In this document: in pieces, positions 56,295 through 64,000 of the stretch
How the letters are laid out: each line of letters begins with the position of its first letter
Numbering within the stretch: position 1 is the first letter of the stretch
NCBI GenBank assembly: GCA_911810475.1
Contig: OU461276.1
Span: 1,972,001-2,036,000, forward strand
Origin: Candidatus Celerinatantimonas neptuna
GTDB taxonomy: Bacteria > Pseudomonadota > Gammaproteobacteria > Enterobacterales > Celerinatantimonadaceae
Reading direction: 5' to 3'
Length of the DNA stretch: 64,000 nt
The notes under the pieces: generated by a model
Told to the model about the DNA's origin: nothing
What the model saw: only the letters and a program-made list of their open reading frames with translations
Databases searched by the model: none
Program-made: the position numbers and the translations under genes

Positions 56295-58301
56295 TTATAG
56301 ATTACGGGCAATTTCGTAAGCATCCCAAACGGCATTCATAATGTTTGAGACTTTTCGTGCATCGCCGATAAGATAGGTATCTTTACCTTGCTCCAATAAT
56401 TCATCATGCAAGCTGTTGACACTTCGATAACCGACTGCGACACAGACATTGTCAGCGTTAATTTCTTCAATATGGCGACTGCTATCTTCAATCGTTACCT
56501 TCCCAGTCTCAAATCCGGTAAATTTGCTATTGGTTTTAATCTGGATATGGGCATCTTCTATTAAATCCAATAACATTGATTTATTGGCCCAGTTAGTCTC
56601 TGTTGTGCCATCGAGAATTTTGGGTAAAGATTCGACAATAGTAACATCGTGACCATTGTCATGTAGCCATAATGCAACTTCACATCCGACTAGCCCCCCA
56701 CCGATGACTACAACATTTTTGCCAACAGTTTTTTTCGCGAGTAATACTTCATCGGCAACGCAGACAGCCGGGTTATCAATGCCCGGGATATTATGTAATC
56801 GGACGGGAATCGAACCGGTTGCAATAATTATAGCTTCGGCGGATTTTAACTCTTCTGACTCTTTATTGATTGAAGTATTCAGATAGACGGGTACTTCAAG
56901 GCGCTCCAACTCAACTTTGTACCACTGAAGGAGTTTTTGATCTGCTTTTTTAAACGCGGGAGCTGAGGCTTCGAAAATATGTCCTCCGAGCTGGGATGTC
57001 TGCTCATATAGAGTTACATGGTGTCCAGCTATTTTGGCGACTCTGGCACTTTCCAAACCAGCAATCCCCCCTCCGATAATCAATACTCGTTTAGGGTCTG
57101 ATGTTTTATCAATGCCATAAATTCGTTCACGGGCACAAGATGGATTGACGGCACAGGATATTGGTTTATGACTGAAGATCCGTTGCAGACAGCCATCGTG
57201 ACAACCGATGCAGGGCCGGATCTGTGATTCAGCATTCTTCATGACCTTGTTTGGCCACTGCGGGTCTGTAAGTAATGGCCTGGCAAGCCCTACAAAATCT
57301 ATTGAACCGTTTTTGACAGAGGCTTCTGCAAGGGCTGGATCGCCCATTTTTCCCCCCATAATAATCGGAACATTGACGACTTCTTTAAGTTTTTTAACAA
57401 AAGGGAGATAGAGGCCTTCTTTGGCATAAAGTGGGGGATGGGCCCAATACCATGCATCGTAGGATCCTGTGTCGGCATTGAAGGCGTCGTACCCTGCCTT
57501 TTCCAGGATTGGAGCAAGAAGCAGGCCTTCTTCAATATCTCTGCCTGATTCTTTTGAGGTTGTATGAATTCCACCTTGACCCAGTTCTTTTATGAATGAG
57601 CGAACACTGTAGCGAACGGTAACCGGGAACTTATCACCGGCTCCACGACGAATTGCCTTTAATATCTCAATTGGAAAAGTTGCACGTTTTTCTAAGGACT
57701 GACCGCCAAATCGATCGGTTCGGTCTTTATTAAAGACTGCCATTGTAAATTGGTCGGCCAAATAGCCTTCATGAACGGCGTGTAACTCGATACCGTCAAA
57801 ACCGACTTTTTTAGCAATCGCTCCGGTTTCTTCAAAGCGTTTGATGATACGCTCTATTTCTTCAGTTGTGAGTGCCCGGCACATGATGCTGGGATCCCAA
57901 TAATTGGGAACCACTGAAGGCGCAACTGGTTGGCAGTCTAATAGTGTGGGTTTGCCGACCCGTCCTAAGCCAGCTGATGCCTGCAAAAAGATTTTGGCAT
58001 CGTATGAATGAATTCTTTCGATCATTTCATAACAGGAATTCTCAAAAGCGGTAGGGTTATGGGTGACGCAGGTAAATGAAGGCATTTTCATTCGTTCGAT
58101 TTCATTTTCGACTTTAGTGAAACCGGTGATAATGAGACCTGTTCCCCCCTTGGCCCGTTCGACAAAATAGTCGGCGGCGCGCTGGTTGAATTCACCTTCC
58201 GGCCCGGCCAAGCCCATTAATCCCATTGGTTCCATAACGATTCTGTTTTTGATTTCAGCTTGTCCGATATTCATAGGCTGAAAGAGAGCTGATCTATTCA
58301 T
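56295..58301 (-). CDS. NADH:flavin oxidoreductase, 2,4-dienoyl-CoA reductase (FadH) family
   Basis: 668 residues with the full three-domain layout. The N-terminal old-yellow-enzyme barrel (IGQAEIKNRIVMEPMG; HAVHEGYLADQF) is followed by the 4Fe-4S ligands (CIGCHDGCLQ, then Cys in PISCAVNPSC). Two dinucleotide folds close it (VLIIGGGIAGLESARVA and VVVIGGGLVGCEVALWL). It reduces enoyl or dienoyl substrates or related xenobiotics with FMN, FAD and an iron-sulfur cluster. The upstream palindrome at 58381 matches the acuI operator, so it is probably in the acrylate-type regulon. Confidence 0.9.
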   Translation of the reverse strand: MNRSALFQPMNIGQAEIKNRIVMEPMGLMGLAGPEGEFNQRAADYFVERAKGGTGLIITGFTKVENEIERMKMPSFTCVTHNPTAFENSCYEMIERIHSYDAKIFLQASAGLGRVGKPTLLDCQPVAPSVVPNYWDPSIMCRALTTEEIERIIKRFEETGAIAKKVGFDGIELHAVHEGYLADQFTMAVFNKDRTDRFGGQSLEKRATFPIEILKAIRRGAGDKFPVTVRYSVRSFIKELGQGGIHTTSKESGRDIEEGLLLAPILEKAGYDAFNADTGSYDAWYWAHPPLYAKEGLYLPFVKKLKEVVNVPIIMGGKMGDPALAEASVKNGSIDFVGLARPLLTDPQWPNKVMKNAESQIRPCIGCHDGCLQRIFSHKPISCAVNPSCARERIYGIDKTSDPKRVLIIGGGIAGLESARVAKIAGHHVTLYEQTSQLGGHIFEASAPAFKKADQKLLQWYKVELERLEVPVYLNTSINKESEELKSAEAIIIATGSIPVRLHNIPGIDNPAVCVADEVLLAKKTVGKNVVVIGGGLVGCEVALWLHDNGHDVTIVESLPKILDGTTETNWANKSMLLDLIEDAHIQIKTNSKFTGFETGKVTIEDSSRHIEEINADNVCVAVGYRSVNSLHDELLEQGKDTYLIGDARKVSNIMNAVWDAYEIARNL

Positions 58302-58717
58302 ATAATTGATTCTCCATGTATGAATTAACTACTTTTACTGATTTATATCTTGGCTTGTTTTTTTAAGCATGAAATCATTTTGGACTGATCGTCTATAAAT
58401 ATAATGATCCATGTCATAAGATGGATATGAAGTGGTAATTTATGGTTACAGTCAGATTTGATATTAAAAGAAGCGAAGGTATTGAAGCTCTGATAAATCG
58501 GTGATGTCTGTTATGGTTTGGGTTTGTTTACCGATGCATATTATGTGAGTGCTGGTTGCCAAGAGATGTTTTATTGATTGAATCGTGCTCCTTTTTTGCG
58601 TTGCAATTCATGATGAAAAGGATATTATTGATTCAACTGACTGCGCTGGAGACTGTCACTTTTTTTGGGGTGACAGATAAAGGCCATCAGCAGTCAGATT
58701 ATTGTATTTTTTATTCT
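58302..58717. other. Intergenic region, FadH-like promoter to riboswitch
   Basis: Holds the AcuR-type site at 58381. A short frame from 58442 (MVTVRFDIKRSEGIEA) stops at 58502 and continues only as fragments; it may be a dead gene. Otherwise no feature until the riboswitch. Confidence 0.4.
58381..58395 (-). promoter_or_regulatory. Second AcuR-type operator, upstream of the FadH-like gene
   Basis: On the minus strand TAGAC-GATCA-GTCCA, matching the acuI site TAGAC-GACTG-GTCTA in both arms with the same N5 spacer. It is 80 bases before the start and next to a TATATT box. Confidence 0.6.
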
Positions 58718-58847
58718 CAGGGCGGGGCGTAATTCCCCACCGGTGGTATGCCTTCATAGGTGAGCCCACGAGCGCTCGATTCGTCGAGGTCAGCAGATCT
58801 GGTGAGAGGCCAGAGCCGACGGTTATAGTCCGGATGAGAGAGAATGA
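58718..58847 (+). ncRNA. FMN riboswitch (RFN element)
   Basis: Conserved blocks in order: TCAGGGCGGGGCG, AATTCCCCACCGGTGG, GAGCCCACGAGCG, GGTCAGCAGATCTGGTGAGA, GCCGACGGTTATAGTC and CGGATGAGAGAGAA. This is a textbook RFN aptamer. It precedes ribB by 115 bases. When FMN is high it would lower ribB expression, by termination or start-site masking. An open frame across it (58702-58929) is spurious. Confidence 0.97.
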
Positions 58848-58962
58848 TAAACAGTTCTGTTTTGATATGGGCGTAGTTTATTGCGTCAGTTCGATCCAGT
58901 CTTTCGTTTTTGATCTTAATCCCTCATAAGCCCTGATTCTGGAATTTTTTAGGAGTTTATCC

Positions 58963-59619
58963 ATGAATCAGTCTTCTGTTTTGTCCTCTTTTGGTGATCC
59001 GTTTGCACGTGTTGAGAATGCGCTTGAAGCGCTTCGCGAAGGGCGTGGTGTATTGTTACTTGATGACGAAGATCGCGAAAATGAAGGTGACCTTATTTAT
59101 TCGGTTGAGCATTTGACCGATGTGCAAATGGCTCTGATGATCCGAGAATGCAGTGGTATCGTTTGTTTGTGCATGAGTGATGAGCATGCCACTAAATTAA
59201 AATTACCGCCGATGGTGGAAGTCAACGATAGTAAAAATCAGACAGCTTTTACGATTTCAATTGAAGCCAAACAGGGGGTTACCACCGGGGTATCAGCCAA
59301 AGATCGGGTTACAACCATTAAAACGGCCGGATGTTTTGAAGCAAAAGCTGAAGATTTAGCCCATCCGGGCCATGTTTTCCCGCTTCGGGCCCGTGCGGGG
59401 GGGGTGATGACTCGCCGTGGACATACGGAAGGGACTGTAGATCTGATGCAGATGGCTGGCTTAACACCGTTTGGCGTTCTCAGTGAAGTTACCAATGAAG
59501 ATGGTACTATGGCTAAAACGGATGAAATTGTGGCGTTTGGTCGCCTGCATAACCTCCCGGTCCTGACGATTGAAGATATGGTGGCTTACCGGATTGAGAA
59601 AGATTTAAAACTGGCTTGA
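58963..59619 (+). CDS. ribB: 3,4-dihydroxy-2-butanone 4-phosphate synthase
   Basis: 218 residues, RibB only, with no GTP cyclohydrolase II fused. [16 protein letters not shown] is the metal/substrate loop, [10 protein letters not shown] and [11 protein letters not shown] the middle, and [22 protein letters not shown] the second active-site block. It forms the four-carbon unit of riboflavin from ribulose 5-phosphate. Controlled by the FMN riboswitch directly upstream; standing alone, as in enterics and vibrios. Confidence 0.97.
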   Translation: MNQSSVLSSFGDPFARVENALEALREGRGVLLLDDEDRENEGDLIYSVEHLTDVQMALMIRECSGIVCLCMSDEHATKLKLPPMVEVNDSKNQTAFTISIEAKQGVTTGVSAKDRVTTIKTAGCFEAKAEDLAHPGHVFPLRARAGGVMTRRGHTEGTVDLMQMAGLTPFGVLSEVTNEDGTMAKTDEIVAFGRLHNLPVLTIEDMVAYRIEKDLKLA

Positions 59620-60222
59620 GCCGGTCCGGTTTAGATTTTATGACTCGCATTGCTTATGTTTGGAGACTCTCTGTAGAGTGCCTCCAAATCCACAATTGTT
59701 TCGAAAAGCCTTTTGCGTGACCAAGTATTCATATAGGGTTATGGCTTGAGTTAATCTTATTTAATAAATGTATCATCATCACCTCTTCGTATTTTAAAGT
59801 TCATTTAAACGCAACAAATCTATTCTATAACTATAAAGTTAACTCAATAAAAAGAATGTGAGTTACACTTTTAGATTGATATTGGCCATTTTAATTAAAA
59901 AACAACATTCCATTTATATTTAATTAATATTGTGGTTAATTGAATGTTTGGCTATTATTTGATCTCATATCTCATTGCTTTAGATTAACGATTTGTTAGT
60001 CGAAGTGAGACTGATGGGATATTTTTCTACGGAAAATTAATTCATTGATTTTCTGATTAATTTTATAAGATTTTCTTAAATCAAGAGCAGTTGGCTGATG
60101 ATCATTATAGTTAGTCTTTTATGTTCAGGTAGGTGTTTTGCGTATCTATTGAAATGAATAATTTGATTTAAACCTCTACAAAATGTCAACACTATTTGGA
60201 ACAACAAGGAACAAGATATAGT
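59620..60222. other. AT-rich intergenic region upstream of the lipase-like gene
   Basis: No gene seen. After a hairpin at 59659-59688 the sequence is strongly AT-rich to the lipase start. Confidence 0.45.
59659..59688 (+). terminator. Hairpin after ribB
   Basis: TTTGGAG with inner CTCT pairs with AGAG and CTCCAAA around a short loop, 40 bases past ribB. There is no T-run after it, so intrinsic termination is uncertain. Confidence 0.45.
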
Positions 60223-61311
60223 ATGAAAAGGAAATTAATCCTCATTTTATTTGGCTTATGTTTTTCTTTGAATTGTATGGCTCGGGTCGGTGTATTTCCC
60301 GAGTCGACATTTGATCAATTAAGCTACGGGCTTTATTGGTTTGGCGCAAATAATCAATATCAAAAAGCGAGTAAAAGCACTCAAAGTGGTGGCTTGTATT
60401 ATAATCCATCTAAACCAACCTTAATTTTTATTCATGGCTGGCAAAAAAATCATATTAAAAAGAAAAACCGATTTGTTTTCTGGGAAAAAAATAACGGTTT
60501 CCCAAATATCGATTTTGCCAATTTATGGATTTCGCAAGGCTATAACGTTGGTATTTTATATTGGGATCAGTTCGCTGATGAATCTGAGGTGAAAAATGCT
60601 GAAGCAAAAATCTGGTCTGTCAAAGGTCCGAAAAAAATGCGTTGGTTAGATAGCTACGGCACTTATCATAGTGGGCCATCGAAGAATGTGACTCAACTTC
60701 TGTTAGCCAATTATCGAATCGCTATGAAAGGATTTAAAGGAAGCAAGCTGCGTTTTGCCGGACATAGTCTGGGGAATCAGGTTGCATTACGGCTGGCTAA
60801 TCAACTTGAAACATTAGCGAAAGAAGGTGAAATTTCTAAAAAAGAAGTGCCTGAACGGGTGTCGTTGCTTGATCCATTCTACTCGAATTATGCTAAGTCT
60901 TATCTTAATGGGAAATGGGTTGGCGAGAAAGCCAGAACGATTGTGAAACGCATCAAAGCGTATGGTATTGCGATTGACTCTTATCGGACTTCGGCACTGA
61001 CTGCAACTATTTTCGTGGGTGATCAAAATAAAAAACTAGAAAATTCAGTCGCTTTTGAAGAAGAGAAAACCAAATTCTTTAATCAGTTGGAACAATCTAA
61101 AAAGCATGATGCGGCAATCTGGCTCTACTTGTGGTCGATAAATTATTCAACTCCGACGGTTTCCAACAGTAGTATGCCGGGGTTATCTGCGGCTTCAACC
61201 AACAGTGAAGTGAAACAATGGATGGCAACAACCAATCATCTTGTTCAGACATCTGGCGGAAAAACGAAAAATCCTAAAGATAATGTGTTTAAACTGACTG
61301 GTGCGCTTTAA
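60223..61311 (+). CDS. Secreted lipase-like alpha/beta hydrolase
   Basis: 362 residues from the ATG at 60223, which starts a signal peptide (LILILFGLCFSLNCMA). A TTG nine codons upstream is less likely. Oxyanion region TLIFIHGWQKNH, nucleophile elbow FAGHSLGNQVALRLANQL (GHSLG), and probable acid in SLLDPFYSN. This is the lipase_3/extracellular lipase pattern. The C-terminal part is unusual and unassigned. It is alone, with a terminator behind it and a long AT-rich leader. Confidence 0.78.
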   Translation: MKRKLILILFGLCFSLNCMARVGVFPESTFDQLSYGLYWFGANNQYQKASKSTQSGGLYYNPSKPTLIFIHGWQKNHIKKKNRFVFWEKNNGFPNIDFANLWISQGYNVGILYWDQFADESEVKNAEAKIWSVKGPKKMRWLDSYGTYHSGPSKNVTQLLLANYRIAMKGFKGSKLRFAGHSLGNQVALRLANQLETLAKEGEISKKEVPERVSLLDPFYSNYAKSYLNGKWVGEKARTIVKRIKAYGIAIDSYRTSALTATIFVGDQNKKLENSVAFEEEKTKFFNQLEQSKKHDAAIWLYLWSINYSTPTVSNSSMPGLSAASTNSEVKQWMATTNHLVQTSGGKTKNPKDNVFKLTGAL

Positions 61312-61340
61312 TCACATCTGATTTTTCACTGACGAATGGG

Positions 61341-61370
61341 CAGCCATGTCTGATATGGCTGCTTTTTATT
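61341..61370 (+). terminator. Terminator of the lipase-like gene
   Basis: CAGCCAT/ATGGCTG stem with a seven-base loop, followed by CTTTTTATTTT, 30 bases past the stop. Confidence 0.85.
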
Positions 61371-61374
61371 TTAT

Positions 61375-62194
61375 CTATTTCTTAAATTGATTTTTAAGCC
61401 ATTCAATGAATACCCGTGCCGGCGACTGTTTGAGTAGACAACTGAAACGGGCATGACGGGGGGAAAAAATCGGTTAGCGCTTTCACTAGTGTTCCTTCGG
61501 ATAGTTTGTCTGATAATTGATATTCAGGAACCTGAATTAATCCTAAATCTGCGATAGCACAACCGGTGTATAAGTCGACCGTGGCTATCCGATTTAAATT
61601 CCAGTGTTGACGGTTTGGGTGAAGCGTCCAGAGAATAGCCTACGGCTATATGTCCGGTTAAATCATTCGGTGTCCTGGGGATTCCATACCGGCAAAAATA
61701 GTCAGGGTTTGCTACCGTGACTTGTTCCATAGTGGCTATCTGTCGGGCAGTGGGCGATGAATGCTGTAATATCCCAGCTAATCGACCCCTTCGCGAACCA
61801 GATCAATAAGCCGATCATCTTCGTCTATATGCAATGTGATATCTGGATAGCAGGTTAAAAATTTATTAATGTGGGGGATGACAAAGTGTTTGGTCTGTGT
61901 CCCTTGAAGATTAACCCGTAGATTTCCTTTGGGCTGTGTTTGAGAAAACAATGATTCCATATTGTCTAAATCAGCTAGTGAATGGATATATCGTTGATAA
62001 TACAGTGCATCTTCATGAGTGAGATGAACCTGTTTTGTGGGTCGCTCTAATAATCGGATCACTAACCGGGTTTCTAGCTGTTTGATGATGTTGGTGATAG
62101 TTGGTCTGGGAAGCTTTTGAGCATCAGCAGCCAATGTAAAACTGTTGCGTTTGGCTATGCGGACAAATACTTACATCTCTTTAAATCGATCCAT
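61375..62194 (-). pseudogene. LysR-family regulator, stop codon and frameshifts
   Basis: The start at 62194 reads MDRFKEM, stop, VFVRIAKRNSFTLAADAQKL, where LysR relatives have MxVF, so a Gln-type codon became TAA. The helix-turn-helix continues PRPTITNIIKQLETRLVIRLLER and the effector domain GNLRVNLQGTQTKHFVIPHI, with another stop at 61778. The rest is spread over frames (IADLGLIQVPEYQLSDKL, ARVFIEWLKNQFKK) to a stop at 61375. It faces a dead SDR gene across a short gap, a common regulator-target layout. Confidence 0.85.
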
Positions 62195-62262
62195 CCACTC
62201 GTTCTATTATTAATATTTTAGAAAAATGAAATTCATTTTTGATTGATTATAAATCCTAAAAT

Positions 62263-62852
62263 GAACTATATGCTGATGAGGCTGAATTTTTAGTGAACAC
62301 TCTGGAAATCAGTGGGGTAAACGCTATTGCGATCAAGTGTAATGCGGCGATTGCGGCAGAAGTGTTGCAGATATTTGATGCAATTGAGAAAGAACTGAGG
62401 CATATCGATCTTTTGGTGAATAATGCCGGGATTATGAAACTAGCGAAGTTATCTGAAAGTAATGATGCGCTTTTTGAACAACATATAGCGATTCATCTCA
62501 AAGGAACTTTTAACATGTTGAAACTTGTGGCTGAATGATTGTGGAGCGTGGACGGATTACGATTGGAGTCTTATGGTGTGTATGCTGCGACCAAATCGGC
62601 CGTTGAAACAATGTTAGCTATTCAGGCAAAAGCGTTATTTTATAAATGGTCAATACTGTGGCAGCAGGACCGACAGCGGCCAATCTGTTCCTTGATGGGA
62701 AATCTTCCGAACTGATTGATCGGCTTGCGCATATAAACCCATTAGAAAGGTTGGAAACGCCAGAAAATATTGCAAACGTAGTGGTTTTTTTAGCCAGCCT
62801 GCGGGGAGAGTGGATCGGTCATTATGTGAAATGGCCAGCTTGGTCGTTGTGA
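62263..62852 (+). pseudogene. Short-chain dehydrogenase, 5' truncated and frameshifted
   Basis: Begins mid-protein with ELYADEAEFLVNTLEISG, so the Gly-rich cofactor loop is gone. It then reads IDLLVNNAGIMKLAKLSES, stops at 62538, resumes as YGVYAATKSAVETMLAIQAKAL (YxxxK region) and ends in a third frame VNTVAAGPTAANLFLDGKS ... NPLERLETPENIANVVVFLAS. Clearly one decayed SDR of about 245 original residues. Divergent from the dead LysR gene. Confidence 0.85.
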
Positions 62853-62953
62853 TGCTATAGTTGCAATCGCATCACAGCGAGATTTTATAGTAAAGTCCCT
62901 GCTTTAGACTTTTAAAAAAGTATTGATGATGGCTTAAAGCAGGGGATGAACGA

Positions 62954-64000
62954 TTACATTGTTACTAATTCTTCTGCACTGGTTGGATGAATGGCGACGC
63001 AGGCATCAAAATCAGCTTTGGTTGCGCCCATTTTCATGGCCACGCCGAAGCCCTGCAATATTTCATCCATTCCCAGCCCGATGCCATGAAGACCCACAAC
63101 TTTTTCATCGGCTCCGGCACAGATGATTTTCATTTTAGTCAGTTGCCGGTTGCGGGTTACAGCGGTGTACATAGCGCCAAAGCTGGATGTATAGATTTTG
63201 ATCTGTTCGTTGCCGTAGTACTCGCGTGCCTGAGGCTCTGTAAGACCAATCGTGCCGATCACCGGGTGACTAAAGACCACGGTTGGAACCAAGTCATAAT
63301 CCATTTTAGCGTCAGGCTTGTGATTGAATAGCCGTTCGCTAAGCAGCCTCCCTGCTTTCACTGCAACCGGGGTTAGCTCGATTTTGCCGATGTTATCACC
63401 CAGTGCATAAACTCCTTCGGCGGTGGTATTGGAATATTCGTCAACTTTGATATAGCCGTGTTCATTCAATTCGACCCCGGCGGCGGATAAATTGATCTGA
63501 TCGGTATTGGGTTCACGGCCAATGGCCCAGATGACACAATCAACATGCAGTGTTGCGTCATTTTCAAATGTGAGGATTAAGCTGCCATCTGCTTGTTTAT
63601 CTAAACGTTTTGGAATGCTGTGCGTGTGCAGGGTCGGGCCATGTTCTGCCATCATTTCCATCAGTGTTTCGCTGAGCATCGGGTCAAAGGCTCGCAGTGG
63701 TGCATGTTTGCGAACGGCCAGATGCGTTTCACTGCCCAACGCATGCAGTACCCCAGCCAGCTCAACTGCAATATAACCGGCTCCGATAACAGCAACTCGT
63801 TTGGGTTGTTCATTGAGGGCAAAAAACCCATCGGACGTGATGCCGTGTTCGACTCCCGGAATATTCGGTAGCGTCGGGCGACCACCGGTTGCGATTAAAA
63901 TATGTTTGGCGCGGTAGTGTACGCCGTTCACTTCAACGGTATGGGCATCGACAAACCGGGCAAAACCATGGATGCGGGTAATCTCATTATTGCCCAGCAC
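62954..64000 (-). CDS. gor: Glutathione reductase, C-terminal 348 residues (runs off window)
   Basis: Partial: the N-terminal FAD loop and redox-active Cys pair lie beyond base 64000. Visible are [18 protein letters not shown], the NADPH domain [25 protein letters not shown] with Arg-type specificity further on ([11 protein letters not shown]), the FAD segment [19 protein letters not shown], and the interface domain ending [17 protein letters not shown] with the catalytic His and Glu (HPTSAEE). These patterns are those of GorA. It keeps glutathione reduced in the cytoplasm. Confidence 0.94.
   Translation of the reverse strand: MLGNNEITRIHGFARFVDAHTVEVNGVHYRAKHILIATGGRPTLPNIPGVEHGITSDGFFALNEQPKRVAVIGAGYIAVELAGVLHALGSETHLAVRKHAPLRAFDPMLSETLMEMMAEHGPTLHTHSIPKRLDKQADGSLILTFENDATLHVDCVIWAIGREPNTDQINLSAAGVELNEHGYIKVDEYSNTTAEGVYALGDNIGKIELTPVAVKAGRLLSERLFNHKPDAKMDYDLVPTVVFSHPVIGTIGLTEPQAREYYGNEQIKIYTSSFGAMYTAVTRNRQLTKMKIICAGADEKVVGLHGIGLGMDEILQGFGVAMKMGATKADFDACVAIHPTSAEELVTM

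Noticed and set aside
58702..58929. 75-codon opening upstream of ribB
   Set aside because: It lies across the FMN riboswitch, whose RNA structure explains the conservation.
1..64000. CRISPR array, tRNA, rRNA or prophage structural genes
   Set aside because: None seen. The only regular direct repeats are the three 20-bp units at 12588, which have no spacers.

Overview
The window looks like a gammaproteobacterial chromosome segment of moderate GC, probably from the Vibrionales/Aeromonadales/Alteromonadales side of the class; I cannot name the genus. The evidence is a divergent ilvC/ilvY pair, ubiK, tcdA, elaA, ybaK, a secreted ATP-dependent DNA ligase, an FMN-riboswitch-controlled ribB, a ModE-type operator in front of a mod operon, and an AcuR/AcuI pair. 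Gene decay is conspicuous: at least twelve loci are broken by frameshifts, stops or truncation, including an acyl-CoA dehydrogenase, an NRPS adenylation gene, a LysE exporter, a subtilase, a GNAT, an aminotransferase, a nitrilase, a pectinesterase, an M20 hydrolase, a LysR regulator and an SDR.

Layout. 1-0.4 kb: frameshifted BI-1-like membrane protein. 0.76-5.0 kb: remains of a specialised-metabolism locus on the minus strand (a frameshifted acyl-CoA dehydrogenase and an NRPS adenylation domain fused to a YbaK-type editing domain), cut at its 5' end by a 1276-bp ISAs1-family insertion sequence. 5.08-11.35 kb: a compact, GC-rich six-gene operon on the plus strand (opine dehydrogenase, ATP-grasp ligase, SDR, second ATP-grasp ligase, MFS exporter, 2OG-Fe(II) oxygenase). 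Every junction overlaps by 4 or 11 bases, and a near-consensus promoter lies just outside the IS. I think this is an uncharacterised small-molecule (opine-peptide) pathway and the best candidate for something new here. 11.4-12.8 kb: degenerate sequence, a small hypothetical gene and three perfect-period 20-bp repeats.

12.8-27.4 kb: GNAT, DUF2971, Lrp regulator with a dead LysE exporter, LigE-type ligase, DMT transporter, gluconate metabolism (eda, gntK), lactate permease family protein, FAN1-like VRR-NUC nuclease, aspartoacylase-like enzyme and modCABD. 27.5-31.3 kb: decayed subtilase, isochorismatase-like, RDD, broken GNAT and cupin. 31.4-38.2 kb: housekeeping block tcdA, ilvC/ilvY, ybaK, elaA, ubiK, class II DAHP synthase and a 50-residue lipoprotein.

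38.3-49.1 kb: fermentation and redox genes (ldhA, three iron-type alcohol dehydrogenase family members including gldA), DUF554, idi, a dead aminotransferase/nitrilase pair with an IS3 remnant, and an amino-acid ABC importer without its ATPase. 49.1-58.3 kb: dead pectinesterase, M20 relic, TetR, a decarboxylase-like amidohydrolase, Gfo/Idh/MocA and VOC proteins, and an acrylate/enoyl reduction regulon (acuI, acuR, FadH-like flavoenzyme) linked by two matching palindromes. 58.4-64 kb: FMN riboswitch and ribB, a secreted lipase-like hydrolase, dead LysR/SDR pair, and the C-terminal part of glutathione reductase running off the window.
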